From Tritrichomonas foetus (taxonomy: Eukaryota; Parabasalia; Tritrichomonadida; Tritrichomonadidae): a stretch of DNA of 23,009 nt. Both the position numbers and the translations under genes were made by a program. The stretch is from the NCBI GenBank assembly GCA_001839685.1, contig MLAK01000690.1, forward strand, positions 1 through 23,009. Reading direction: 5' to 3'. Below, in pieces: positions 1-7,692 of this stretch (within the stretch, counting starts at the first letter, position 1; every line of letters begins with the position of its first letter). Under the pieces are notes generated by a model, which was not told the origin of the DNA, did no database searches, and saw only the letters and a list, made by a program, of their open reading frames with translations.

Positions 1-241
1 TTTATATTTAATTTAATATTATATTTAACATATCAAAGTTTAAAGAACATAATCCCTTCAACAATACAGGAATTTTTCTTACCCTTTTATATTTTTATTA
101 TATTTATTCGTTTTTCATCATATATTTGATAATGAAATGGAACATTAAATAGAATGATTCAAGTGGTGTATCATTGCCTTATTATTTTAATTAATTATTT
201 TGGTCTTTTTTAAAAGTTAAATTGATTGGAGTGCGTGGTCA

Positions 242-874
242 GATTTTCTGAGCAATGAATACATGAAAAACATGACAAAACTTCAATCTCAAAAACTTTG
301 AAATCCTCCAGAAAATTGGAAATCATGGATACAGACTAGGTTAAAACGCAAAATAACATTAGAACAATTGGTGTGCCTGTTTCCAGAATTCGAAAACAAT
401 GAATAAATAGTGTTTTTGATTTTTTATCTGGAAGTCAACAAAACGCAAAAATTGAGACTCATTCTGGTTCAATGAGAATAAATAATGTATTGAAGACTTT
501 TGGAGACATGAAAATGCGACCAGAACCCGTAATCAAAAGTAAACCGAAAACAGTCACTCCTGAAAAGTTGACTTTTATTGAAATACAAACTTTTCTTAAG
601 CTGAGGAAATCCATACAATCTTTTCGAAGTAGACTGCATTTTGTTCTTTTACATAACATACGTAGTTTCCAACATTTTATACGTCATGCAATTTCACAAC
701 AATATTTAGTTCACCTTCTTTATGAATTTCCAATCCAGAATACATTAACATGATTTCATTTTCATCATTGATTCTTCAGAACTAATCAGTGATATTACAA
801 CAAAGAGTGTATTTAGTAAAGAAGAAATCACTTCTTTATTTGATGTTCATTTATATAAGGTTGGACTAACATAA
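242..874 (+). pseudogene. Frame-broken coding remnant, family not recognised
   Basis: There is no intact gene here, but adjacent stretches in different forward frames read like degraded protein. One frame runs from 242 through a TGA at 299-301 to a TAA at 404-406. It has a polar segment with an ENWKSW motif and ends near PEFENNE. A second frame takes over about 403 and stays open to 753, with an internal ATG at 472 and a KSKPKTVTPEKLTF segment. A third piece lies at 752-874 (IIDSSELISD and KEEITSLFDVHLYK). The polar composition and the hand-over of frames at short overlaps suggest one old gene broken by frameshifts and stops. I do not recognise the family. The ATG-initiated 93-codon frame at 472-753 could also be a chance frame, because its second half becomes hydrophobic and His/Phe-rich. 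Confidence 0.3.
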
Positions 875-1124
875 AAAATTATTGAGTAAAGAAAATTAGC
901 AGGTGATATCAAAAATCACAATATTTAACAATCTTTATTTTTGTTCAATCTGGATGTGATATCATTCAATGAATCACAATTCCTTTTATGTCTTCAATTC
1001 CATAATATTCTCGTTTTGTTCCACATTACCTATATATCCAATTCGATATAATCATTAGAATAGATAAATGAAAAAAAAAGTTATAATAATTAGATTTTTA
1101 TTTAACACACATCTTTATAAAATC
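875..1124. other. Intergenic, AT-rich, nothing recognised
   Basis: This stretch separates the remnant on the left from the 3' end of the RBBP5-like gene, which is on the minus strand. It is AT-rich with short homopolymers and stops in all frames. Minus-strand 3' processing signals for the RBBP5-like transcript would lie here. No RNA gene or repeat is evident. Confidence 0.5.
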
Positions 1125-2303
1125 TTACTGTTGTTGCTGCTGATTAAATTTTACGAGGGAATCGATGTCAAGCGGCATATAATTCAAGACTTCATTTGAA
1201 TTCATGATATTTTTGTTTGTTACTGGTGAAAACACATCAATTAAGTCTTCATGAATGATTTTTTCTGGTTCAGCAACAGTTTCTTCTTCATCAAACTCAT
1301 CTTCTCTTTCGTAGTATAAATCATTTGCGATTGCATCAACAAAACCAGGCATGAAATTCGACCAACTGTTCAAAAATGTTGGCGTCCAAACTCTGATGCT
1401 TTCAATTCCACGAGTGTAGATAACTGGATGATGGGGATGATATAACAATTGGCCAACAGGTTCATTAGGTCCTTGTAAGTCTGAAATTATTGTTCCAAGT
1501 TGGTCAGCAATTGAAAAAATGGTCAAAGTTCGAAGAGCCATTTCATTTGTGGCAAAAACAACTAATTCATCTTTTGGATCAAAGACAGCACTCGTCCATT
1601 TCATGCCACCAACTGAATCTTGAAAAGTATGAATCACTGCTTGAGCTTCGGGGTTGAAAAGAAGGCAGCCTCCATTTTTTTCTATAATTAAAAGTAACAG
1701 GCCTTGGTGGGAAATTTCTATCTTTAAAATGTTCTTTAATGTGTTCTTTTTATCCTCCGATGGGTAATGTGAGAGTTCGCTGAAATGAGTATCGAACATA
1801 TAAATATCCTTATTTGTGGCTGCAAAGATTTTGTTATAGTAGGGATGGAAGCAAACCGATACGAAGTCTCCTTCCATTGATTTTTCCTCTGTTGTCAAGA
1901 CGTTAACGAGCGTTATATGGCGAGATGAATCGAGGACGAGAAGCGTTTCGGTTTCTGTCGGAGAAAATAAGACTTCAATAATCGGACCTTTGAATTCTTT
2001 CTGATAGATTTTGTCACGGCTTAATAAATGGCGAACTATGACAAATCCCGCTTTATCGCCTGAAGCAAGAAAATGTCCGTGGTTTGAAAACGAGAGAGTT
2101 TTTGGACTTGATTTATGTTCTTCGTAGAAATGTCGATTGGAGCTTGTTTCTGAGTCGCAAACGATGATTGGATTCGACATGAGACCGACCGCCATGATAT
2201 TTCCGCTGACACTTAGGGCCATGCATGTTATTTTCTTTTCAAAATCGAGTGAACACGCCCATTGATTTGGTAGTTCTTGAGATTTTTCATCAACAATCGA
2301 CAT
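1125..2303 (-). CDS. RBBP5/Swd1-like WD-repeat subunit of the COMPASS H3K4 methyltransferase
   Basis: This 392-aa protein is predicted to be the RbBP5/Swd1 subunit of the COMPASS (SET1/MLL) complex in the nucleus. There RbBP5 binds ASH2L and WDR5 and stimulates histone H3 lysine 4 methylation. Residues about 20-310 form divergent WD40 blades, for example ITCMALSVSGNIMAVG near 25-40, SNHGHFLASGD near 73-83 and a VFDPKDELVVFATN strand near 240-253. The diagnostic part follows: a NSWSNFMPGF segment at 312-321, then the acidic YYEREDEFDEEE at 330-341. This matches the place and style of the RbBP5 activation segment and ASH2L-binding motif (EYEERESEFD in animals). A further segment, HEDLIDVFSP at 351-360, sits where the WDR5-binding motif lies. 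The protein is shorter than animal RbBP5 (about 538 aa), lacks the long basic tail, and ends in a short Gln run. The start is ATG at 2303. The leader holds a two-codon uORF at 2317-2325. Confidence 0.85.
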   Translation of the reverse strand: MSIVDEKSQELPNQWACSLDFEKKITCMALSVSGNIMAVGLMSNPIIVCDSETSSNRHFYEEHKSSPKTLSFSNHGHFLASGDKAGFVIVRHLLSRDKIYQKEFKGPIIEVLFSPTETETLLVLDSSRHITLVNVLTTEEKSMEGDFVSVCFHPYYNKIFAATNKDIYMFDTHFSELSHYPSEDKKNTLKNILKIEISHQGLLLLIIEKNGGCLLFNPEAQAVIHTFQDSVGGMKWTSAVFDPKDELVVFATNEMALRTLTIFSIADQLGTIISDLQGPNEPVGQLLYHPHHPVIYTRGIESIRVWTPTFLNSWSNFMPGFVDAIANDLYYEREDEFDEEETVAEPEKIIHEDLIDVFSPVTNKNIMNSNEVLNYMPLDIDSLVKFNQQQQQ

Positions 2304-2329
2304 GAAAAGAAAAGGTTTACGACATGTTA

Positions 2330-2334
2330 TATGA
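2330..2334 (-). promoter_or_regulatory. Possible Inr-like initiator of the RBBP5-like gene
   Basis: On the minus strand, TCATA fits the TCAYW initiator consensus known for Trichomonas vaginalis, with the putative +1 A 29 bases from the ATG. The motif is short and expected by chance in AT-rich DNA, and most other genes here lack it close to the start, so support is weak. Confidence 0.2.
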
Positions 2335-2759
2335 AATAAAAATGATCCAAATAATCACACCAAGCATTTGAAAGTATTTCTTCTTCAGATTAATGGAAAT
2401 CATTATTGTTTATAAAATACCTTCCAACAATTCATAGTGATATGTTTTATAGCGACAGCAAGCACTAATTAATCAGATTAGAATTATCGCTCATAAATAC
2501 AAAAGCTTAAGCTTAAAAGCCTCTCAAAATGATAGAAACACCTTTTATATTTATTAAAGAGCTTGAATTCTCTGTGATGGTCATGCAATTTTCAAAAAAT
2601 ATGATATTCTTTAAAAATCCGAATAATTCATAAATATATTTATTCGATGATTTGCATTAGGAGTTACTTCTTAGTTTCTTATTGACATTATGAATATAAG
2701 ACATTAATTTCGGATGTAACAAACATTTATTCATTATTTTTTTTTTCGATTAATTCTTT
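2335..2759. other. Intergenic, nothing recognised
   Basis: This is the upstream side of the RBBP5-like gene and the downstream side of the decayed protease. It is AT-rich with no long frame. The end next to the protease remnant has a run of T at about 2738-2747. No tRNA-like boxes or repeats were seen. Confidence 0.45.
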
Positions 2760-3149
2760 CTACTTTTCTCGACTACTTTCGGAAAGAATTCGTTCCAGAA
2801 AAAGTTCTTTCGGTGGTGTTTTGTTGCATACTCTAACTGTTTCCTTTCGAGCTTCTCGAAAATGCGTGATGTAGTTGGGCGTGGTGATTTCTTTCATCTG
2901 GCTAGTATTTGGCTTCTGTCTTGAAAGATAATCCATGAAGAAAAGTACATAAACACCACAATCACATGAATTTTTCTGTTCAGGAAATTTCATTTTTGCG
3001 GATTTTCCAATGAGATGGAACAGTCTGTTTAAAAGGTTTCGTGCTGCTTCTTTGATCCTTTATGATGAGTTATTAAAATATAGAATCATCAAACCATTTT
3101 ACTTAATTTTTGAAAGAGGCATTCGTGAATGTTTTGGATTGGTGCAGTC
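2760..3149 (-). pseudogene. Decayed Ulp1-like (C48) cysteine protease, C-terminal part
   Basis: The open stretch at 2760-3059 encodes the C-terminal catalytic half of a Ulp1/SENP-type peptidase. It has PEQKNSCDCGVYVLFFMDYL, with the oxyanion-hole Gln and nucleophile Cys in the normal Q(x4)DCG spacing, counting from the ATG at 2991-2993 (Q6, D11, C12). The similarity does not start at that ATG. Read upstream in the same frame, it continues as RIKEAARNLL and GKSAK up to a TAA at 3060-3062. It then continues beyond the stop with ILYFNNSS, which resembles the beta-strand before the helix in this fold, to another stop at 3099-3101. The catalytic His-Trp region is not recognisable. Two in-frame stops and the missing N-terminal half mark this as a broken copy. 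Ulp1-type genes are often multicopy and carried by DNA transposons in protists, so a mobile-element origin is plausible. No terminal repeats were found. The upstream boundary is approximate. Confidence 0.7.
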
Positions 3150-3386
3150 ATAATTCTGTGTTAAACTGACTGAACAAAGCGGCATAAAGACAATATCTTA
3201 TTGATATGAATTTATATACAAATATTCATTTTATATAATATTTAACCATTAATAACGCAAGATATATCAAGTATATGAAAGTCGTTAGCGTGTCATATTT
3301 TTTCTTATGAAATTGAAAGGACTGCATTGAAAAAAGATTCTGAAGCCAATCAAGACCAAAAAAACTAAGAAAAAGTTCCACAAAAA

Positions 3387-4430
3387 ATGAATTTCGTAAC
3401 TCTTGCATGGATTCTTGGCAGTATTGTTTCGTCAACCTCAATTATTATTATTAACAAATACGTTATGGACAGTTATCATTTTGGTTGTGTTACATTCTTG
3501 ACCGCCTATCATTTCCTTCTCACGTTTTTAGTACTCGAAATCATGTGCCGCTTGCATCTCTTCGAACGCGCCAGTCATATTCCCAAATTCGAAATGTGGT
3601 ATATGGCAGCCTACGGTGTCGGTGCTGTTGTTTTTATGAATTTCAATTTACGATTCAATTCCGTTGGATTTTATCAGCTTTCCAAACTATCCGTTATCCC
3701 AGTCATTGTAGTATACAATTTTATTTTCGAAGGTAAAAATACAGCTCCACAGACATTAATCTCACTCGGAATATTATTAGTCGGACTTGCGCTTTTCACA
3801 GTAAATGATGTCCAACTTAATCTATTTGGCTCAGTAATCGCACTTATTGGTGTTACTTGTGTTGCTGTTTTCCAAACAAAAACTGGATCAAAGCAGCGCG
3901 AATATAATGTGAATGGCCCAGCTCTTCAACATGCTACTGCTTTTCCACAATTCGTTATGGCCCTTTTGTCAGCTTGTGCTATAGAAACACACGGCACTAA
4001 TTCGATTTTCACGCATGATTTCCAAACAAAAGAAATCATCATGATAACAATTACTGGCTTCATTGCTGTGAGTGTGAACGTGTGCTCGTTTGGTCTGATA
4101 GGCAAAACAAGCGCGGTTACATATCAAGTTGTTGGTCATGTAAAAACAATACTGATTTTCGTTTTCGGATTGATTATGTTTCCTCCAAATAAAAATGAAA
4201 CTAAAGAGCAGTTTTATAAGAAAATTGCAGGACTTGTAATTTCAATGACAGGAATGATTTATTATACTTATTTAGAATTACAACAAAAAGAAGCAAGCAC
4301 AAAACCTTCGCCAACCGTAGCTCCTTTCTTAAAGGATGGAGCTCCAAATAGTTTACCTGATGAGGATGAAGAGGCACAACTTTCCTCAAACTTACAAGAT
4401 GTGAAAATGGAATCATTGAATGAAAAATGA
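3387..4430 (+). CDS. Triose-phosphate/nucleotide-sugar transporter family (TPT, SLC35E-like)
   Basis: This 347-aa polytopic membrane protein has the length and pattern of the drug/metabolite-transporter superfamily TPT branch (about 10 membrane helices). The first helix holds SIIIINKYVMDSYHFG, the typical TPT opening in which a helix ending in NK is followed by a short loop and F-x-x-x-T-x-x-H. The second helix starts TFLTAYHFLLTF. The middle contains FMNFNLRFNSVGFYQLSK and a later LGILLVGLALFTVNDVQLN repeat unit. The second half has SFGLIGKTSAVTYQVVGHVKT followed by FGLIMFPP, the conserved end of the domain. The family exchanges phosphorylated sugars or nucleotide sugars across Golgi, ER or plastid membranes. 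The cargo cannot be read from sequence, and in a plastid-less protist Golgi/ER is most likely. The C-terminal 60 residues are hydrophilic and acidic (DEDEEAQ). The leader contains a short upstream ATG frame at about 3307-3330. Confidence 0.85.
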   Translation: MNFVTLAWILGSIVSSTSIIIINKYVMDSYHFGCVTFLTAYHFLLTFLVLEIMCRLHLFERASHIPKFEMWYMAAYGVGAVVFMNFNLRFNSVGFYQLSKLSVIPVIVVYNFIFEGKNTAPQTLISLGILLVGLALFTVNDVQLNLFGSVIALIGVTCVAVFQTKTGSKQREYNVNGPALQHATAFPQFVMALLSACAIETHGTNSIFTHDFQTKEIIMITITGFIAVSVNVCSFGLIGKTSAVTYQVVGHVKTILIFVFGLIMFPPNKNETKEQFYKKIAGLVISMTGMIYYTYLELQQKEASTKPSPTVAPFLKDGAPNSLPDEDEEAQLSSNLQDVKMESLNEK

Positions 4431-4913
4431 TTATGAAATCTTAGAAAATATTTTTTATATATATATTTGAATAAATCTATATCTTGGACTTTCACTTTGT
4501 AGACTTTTATTTAACAAATCTGTTTGTCTCATTTACGAATCGAACAAATGAAATATCTAAAAGGCAAATTATTAATTTGAACAAGCTCTTTTTGGAGATC
4601 AAGATATATCTTTTCTTAGATGTCTGTCTATTTGTTTTTGTGTTTGGTAAGATCTTTTTATTGAAAAACAAATTATATAAATTTATAAATTTGATAATAA
4701 ATGGTTGGATAAATAATTGAAGTTACTCTTGAGACATGTAATAAGAAATGTATTCAATTTTTATTTTTTTAGACATCTTCAAATGAACAATATCAAAAAT
4801 ACAAATGGTGATTCCATTTTGTTTTTTCTTCTGTTTATTCCAATAAAGTTATTCTCATATACAATTTAAATTTAACTATTGGTGTATTTACGATTTTGAA
4901 ATTACTTTTTTGT
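4431..4913. other. Intergenic, nothing recognised
   Basis: This is an AT-rich gap between two genes on the same strand. A 78-codon frame at 4484-4720 is hydrophobic (Phe/Leu/Ile/Lys only) and looks like chance translation of AT-rich DNA. The segment GTTCGATTC on the minus strand near 4540 resembles a tRNA T-loop but has no A-box or acceptor stem around it. The TPT transcript 3' end and the next gene's promoter should lie here. Confidence 0.45.
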
Positions 4914-6041
4914 ATGCAAATTAGTCGACATAATAGCAGTCCCGAAAAATTTATTCTAGGATCAGAATCCTCTTCATCAACCGACAAAAATCCAGCACGA
5001 CCTCCGACAGTTCACGACCCCCCTCCCCAAATACCTCTTGTCAACCCAAATAAATCAGAAATTATTTTAAAAGTTCCCTGTTCCGTTATTTTCAATAATC
5101 GAAATATCACAGGCGATTTATATTTGATACGCAATCAGATTCGATTTATTCCACGGCAAATTTCTCAATGGATGCTCCAAATCAATTGTAAAGATATCAC
5201 TCAAATAGCAAAAATCAACAGAAGAAGTTTAGAAAAAGGCATCGAAGTCACAACCTCAAGCAGTACTCTTACTTTTACTTCTGTTCATGATCGCGATAAT
5301 ATTGTTCATTATATTAAATTATTAACCGATGCACAATTTCGAGTTAATCAGTCTTTTGGTTTTCTAACGAAAGATGATACAGAAGTTGTGAAGCATTTAA
5401 CTGTTTTAAGGGCCCCTCATGTTTTTGAAGAAACTTTTAATTCAAACTTACAGGACATCATCACACTATTGAAAAAAAATGAAACTATTTCAGAAATATA
5501 TTCGATTTGCGAATGTACTGATGTTGTTTTTTCTGGATGGTCAAGAAATAAAGATGGTCTAACTAGAAATGTTCAATACACTCAACCAATGTTTCAGCCA
5601 CTAAGTGTAGCATCGGTTCAAACGATTATGAAATCAGGAGATACTTTAGTTTTCGAAATAAATTCAAAATTTTCAAGAACTTATGCACCGAAATTTTTAA
5701 CAATGAATTTTCAACTTTATTTTCACCAAGAAGGCGAAATAACGAATTATAGAGGTGCTTATGTTATCGACTCACGTGATACTTGGGATAAGGAGTTTGT
5801 TGAAGCATCAATTGCACATTTTGTAAAAATATTTTATTATTATTTAAAGGCCAAAATTTGTGATGAGCAGTTTAATGAAGCTGACTACGAAGGCGAATGG
5901 AGGAGACATCAGCCTTACGTAAATTTGATTATTGCTTTATTGATTGCTTTAATTTCAATTAATTTGTTTCCAAAAGGAACAAATTGGTATGGCTACTTTA
6001 TTGGATCCCTTCTCATTATCGGTTTCTTTTATTTATCATGA
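4914..6041 (+). CDS. GRAM-VASt-TM protein, Lam/GRAMD1 (Aster)-type sterol transporter
   Basis: This 375-aa protein has the domain order of Lam/Ltc (yeast) and GRAMD1/Aster (animal) proteins, which shuttle sterol at ER-plasma membrane contacts. After a Ser/Pro-rich N-terminus (1-45) comes a GRAM domain at about 50-137 (GDLYLIRNQIRFIP, then WMLQINCKDITQIAK, then a closing helix HDRDNIVHYIKLL). A VASt (START-like) domain follows at about 160-318, with FEETFNSNLQDIITLL at its start, YTQPMFQPL in the middle and AHFVKIFYYYLKAK in the C-terminal helix. Two hydrophobic stretches at about 336-351 and 359-374 form the membrane anchor at the very C-terminus. The frame stays open upstream of the first ATG (to a TTG at 4896), but 4914 is the first ATG and the natural start. 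Parabasalids are described as scavenging host sterol, so a dedicated sterol carrier makes biological sense. The TGA stop is followed at once, in frame, by a basic repeat tract. Confidence 0.8.
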   Translation: MQISRHNSSPEKFILGSESSSSTDKNPARPPTVHDPPPQIPLVNPNKSEIILKVPCSVIFNNRNITGDLYLIRNQIRFIPRQISQWMLQINCKDITQIAKINRRSLEKGIEVTTSSSTLTFTSVHDRDNIVHYIKLLTDAQFRVNQSFGFLTKDDTEVVKHLTVLRAPHVFEETFNSNLQDIITLLKKNETISEIYSICECTDVVFSGWSRNKDGLTRNVQYTQPMFQPLSVASVQTIMKSGDTLVFEINSKFSRTYAPKFLTMNFQLYFHQEGEITNYRGAYVIDSRDTWDKEFVEASIAHFVKIFYYYLKAKICDEQFNEADYEGEWRRHQPYVNLIIALLIALISINLFPKGTNWYGYFIGSLLIIGFFYLS

Positions 6042-6060
6042 TTGATCCATTATACATATC

Positions 6061-6252
6061 ATAAGAAACAAAAATATAAGAAGCAAAGACATAAGAAACA
6101 AAGATATAAGAAGCAAAGACATAAGAAACAAAGACACAAGAAACAAAGATATAAGAAACAAAGACATAAGAAACAAAGATATAAGAAACAAAGATATAAG
6201 AAACAAAGATATAAGAAACAAAGATATAAGCAACAAAGACATAAGAAACAAT
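6061..6252. repeat. 15-bp purine-rich tandem repeat, about 12.8 copies
   Basis: Twelve full copies and one partial copy of a 15-bp unit (ATAAGAAACAAAGAY) start 19 bases after the stop of the GRAM-VASt gene. Copies differ at a few positions: the last base is C or T, and single copies carry G at position 8, C at 6 or C at 2. Copies 8-11 are identical, which suggests recent expansion there. The plus strand is almost entirely purine. Because 15 is a multiple of three, the array stays open in several frames on both strands. In one of these it reads [10 protein letters not shown], in frame with the upstream gene. Confidence 0.95.
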
Positions 6253-6587
6253 GGCAAAATATTACTGTGCTAATATGTTATACTCATTATTTTGTTTTAT
6301 AAACACTGTTTGAAGTATTTTAATTCTTATTCATCAATCAAAGAAAAACTCCTAAAAAAAGATGGGCTTGATAAATCGTAGAATGCCCGTTAATTCAATC
6401 AATGATTTTTAAAATTAAGTCTCTTTTTTTAATGTCAACTTTTTCTCATCGATTAAAAATTGGGCAAAAGTAAATCGTTTTTACTTCATGAACATATTCA
6501 CCTATTTATGGTGAATATGTAGTGAAATTGAATAGAAGTTAAATATTTGCCCACATTGAATTTTGAAAGCAGCAAGATTAATTAAAA
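6253..6587. other. Intergenic, holds an inverted repeat
   Basis: This is the upstream region of the metacaspase gene. Apart from the hairpin at 6492-6520 it holds AT-rich sequence with short T and A runs and no long frame. The promoter of the metacaspase gene should lie here. Confidence 0.45.
6492..6520. repeat. Perfect 11-bp inverted repeat with 7-nt loop, upstream of metacaspase
   Basis: ACATATTCACC at 6492-6502 and GGTGAATATGT at 6510-6520 are exact reverse complements around TATTTAT. The element lies 67 bases before the metacaspase ATG. It could be a hairpin in a long 5' leader, a dimeric protein site, or chance. Confidence 0.6.
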
Positions 6588-7454
6588 ATGGGAACCGCTC
6601 AATCAAAGACTGATCCACCTCCACGAACACTTCTCCATCAATTTGGATGCACGATTGATATTGACGACTTTCAACATAAGCGCTGTGGTGTTGCTGACTC
6701 AGCCATCACCAAAGATATTCTAACTTTCTGTACGCACCTCCACGGATCGCCAGAAATCAATCTCGAAGGGAAACGAGTTGCCCTTATCATATGCAACACC
6801 TACACGTCATCAAAATACCAGCTCGGGACAGGCCCATTAAGCGATTCATTTACCGCCGCAGCCTACCTGAAGGAATTGAACTTCGCGGTTTACTTCGCGA
6901 GAAATCCAACTCGTAAAGAATACAAAGAATATATCAAATTGTTCTTCGAAGCAAAAGCAGAAAATATTTTTATATATTATACTGGACACTCTGAAACAGT
7001 TAGCGCGGGAAGTGAAGAAGACGCAGGAAAAGATGAATCTCTCATTTTTGAAGACGGCCCTTTGATGGATGAAGAATTAGCTGAATTAATATCGAAATCC
7101 AAGAAAGATGAAAATTCAGTTATTACAATGCTCAATGAATGCTGCCATAGTGGGAACACTTGGAACATTAAAGGAACGGCATTCTCAAGCTATACAATGC
7201 CGAAGAAATTAATTTTAATTTCCTCGATTCGAGCAAACTCAACAACACCATCGTCGGTTGGATCAAAAGATCATGGATTGTTTTCTTTTTATTTCTTTAG
7301 ACTGGTAAACGACAATCAAGGAATTACCTACCCTAAACTTGAATCTGAAATCAATCATTACCTAGCTAAACATCAGCAGTATATTATAAAATTCTCAACA
7401 ACACCAGAACTGCTCAATGGAGAAGTTTTACCCAAATATGAAGTTCCGAAATGA
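6588..7454 (+). CDS. Metacaspase-like cysteine protease (C14), likely N-myristoylated
   Basis: This 288-aa protein has a caspase-fold p20 domain. The first beta-strand is GKRVALIICNTY at 61-72. The catalytic His lies in YYTGHS at H134. The Cys lies in LNECCHSGN, where C186 aligns with the Cys of the metacaspase DSCHSG motif. The Asp two residues before that Cys, which helps form the basic S1 pocket in metacaspases, is Glu (E184). A final strand KLILISSIRANS and a p10-like GLFSFYFFRL helix follow. The N-terminus MGTAQSK fits the N-myristoylation consensus (G2, S6, K7), suggesting membrane attachment. The length is that of a bare protease domain, without Pro-rich or zinc-finger prodomain. Metacaspases cleave after Arg or Lys and act in cell death, stress clearance or cell-cycle control. 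Which role applies here cannot be read from sequence. Confidence 0.85.
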   Translation: MGTAQSKTDPPPRTLLHQFGCTIDIDDFQHKRCGVADSAITKDILTFCTHLHGSPEINLEGKRVALIICNTYTSSKYQLGTGPLSDSFTAAAYLKELNFAVYFARNPTRKEYKEYIKLFFEAKAENIFIYYTGHSETVSAGSEEDAGKDESLIFEDGPLMDEELAELISKSKKDENSVITMLNECCHSGNTWNIKGTAFSSYTMPKKLILISSIRANSTTPSSVGSKDHGLFSFYFFRLVNDNQGITYPKLESEINHYLAKHQQYIIKFSTTPELLNGEVLPKYEVPK

Positions 7455-7692
7455 GTTATAGATTTTTTTTATTAAAATATGTGTTGCTGTTTAATTCTAC
7501 CCTTTTTCTGTCTTTTCATTTTTTATAGCTTTTGTTTTAATCTTTATAATTTTCGTTTCCTTCTTGATTACTTTTTTTTGATTTCTATTGTAAGATTTCT
7601 GAAAAAAATTTTATGAAAAAAGATAAATGAAAAAGAAAAAAAGAAAGAAAAGTTTTCGTTCCAATTTACATAAACTAAACAGAAAAAAAGAA
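7455..7692. other. Convergent 3' region, A/T homopolymer rich
   Basis: This 238-bp gap joins the 3' ends of the metacaspase gene and the IFT56 gene. The left half is T-rich and the right half A-rich on the plus strand. Each transcript would therefore run into a U-rich tail region, in keeping with 3'-end formation on both strands. Confidence 0.4.

Noticed and set aside
865..876. ACTAACATAA as a possible intron branch/acceptor
   Set aside because: It lacks the following ACACAG acceptor, no GT-type donor of the parabasalid kind was found in a sensible place, and no frames would be joined.
3485..3736. 83-codon frame inside the transporter gene
   Set aside because: It is a shifted-frame shadow of the transporter, rich in Arg/Cys/Ser, and has no independent support.
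4530..4550. tRNA-like T-loop GTTCGATTC on the minus strand
   Set aside because: The flanking bases do not form the five-pair T stem, and no A-box or acceptor stem lies upstream.
4484..4720. 78-codon hydrophobic frame
   Set aside because: The content is Phe/Leu/Ile/Lys/Asn only, in AT-rich intergenic sequence, with no recognisable motif. It is likely chance.
6042..6302. 86-codon basic repeat frame as a separate gene
   Set aside because: It has no ATG and begins with TTG directly after a stop. It is the translation of the 15-bp tandem repeat, which is open in several frames on both strands.
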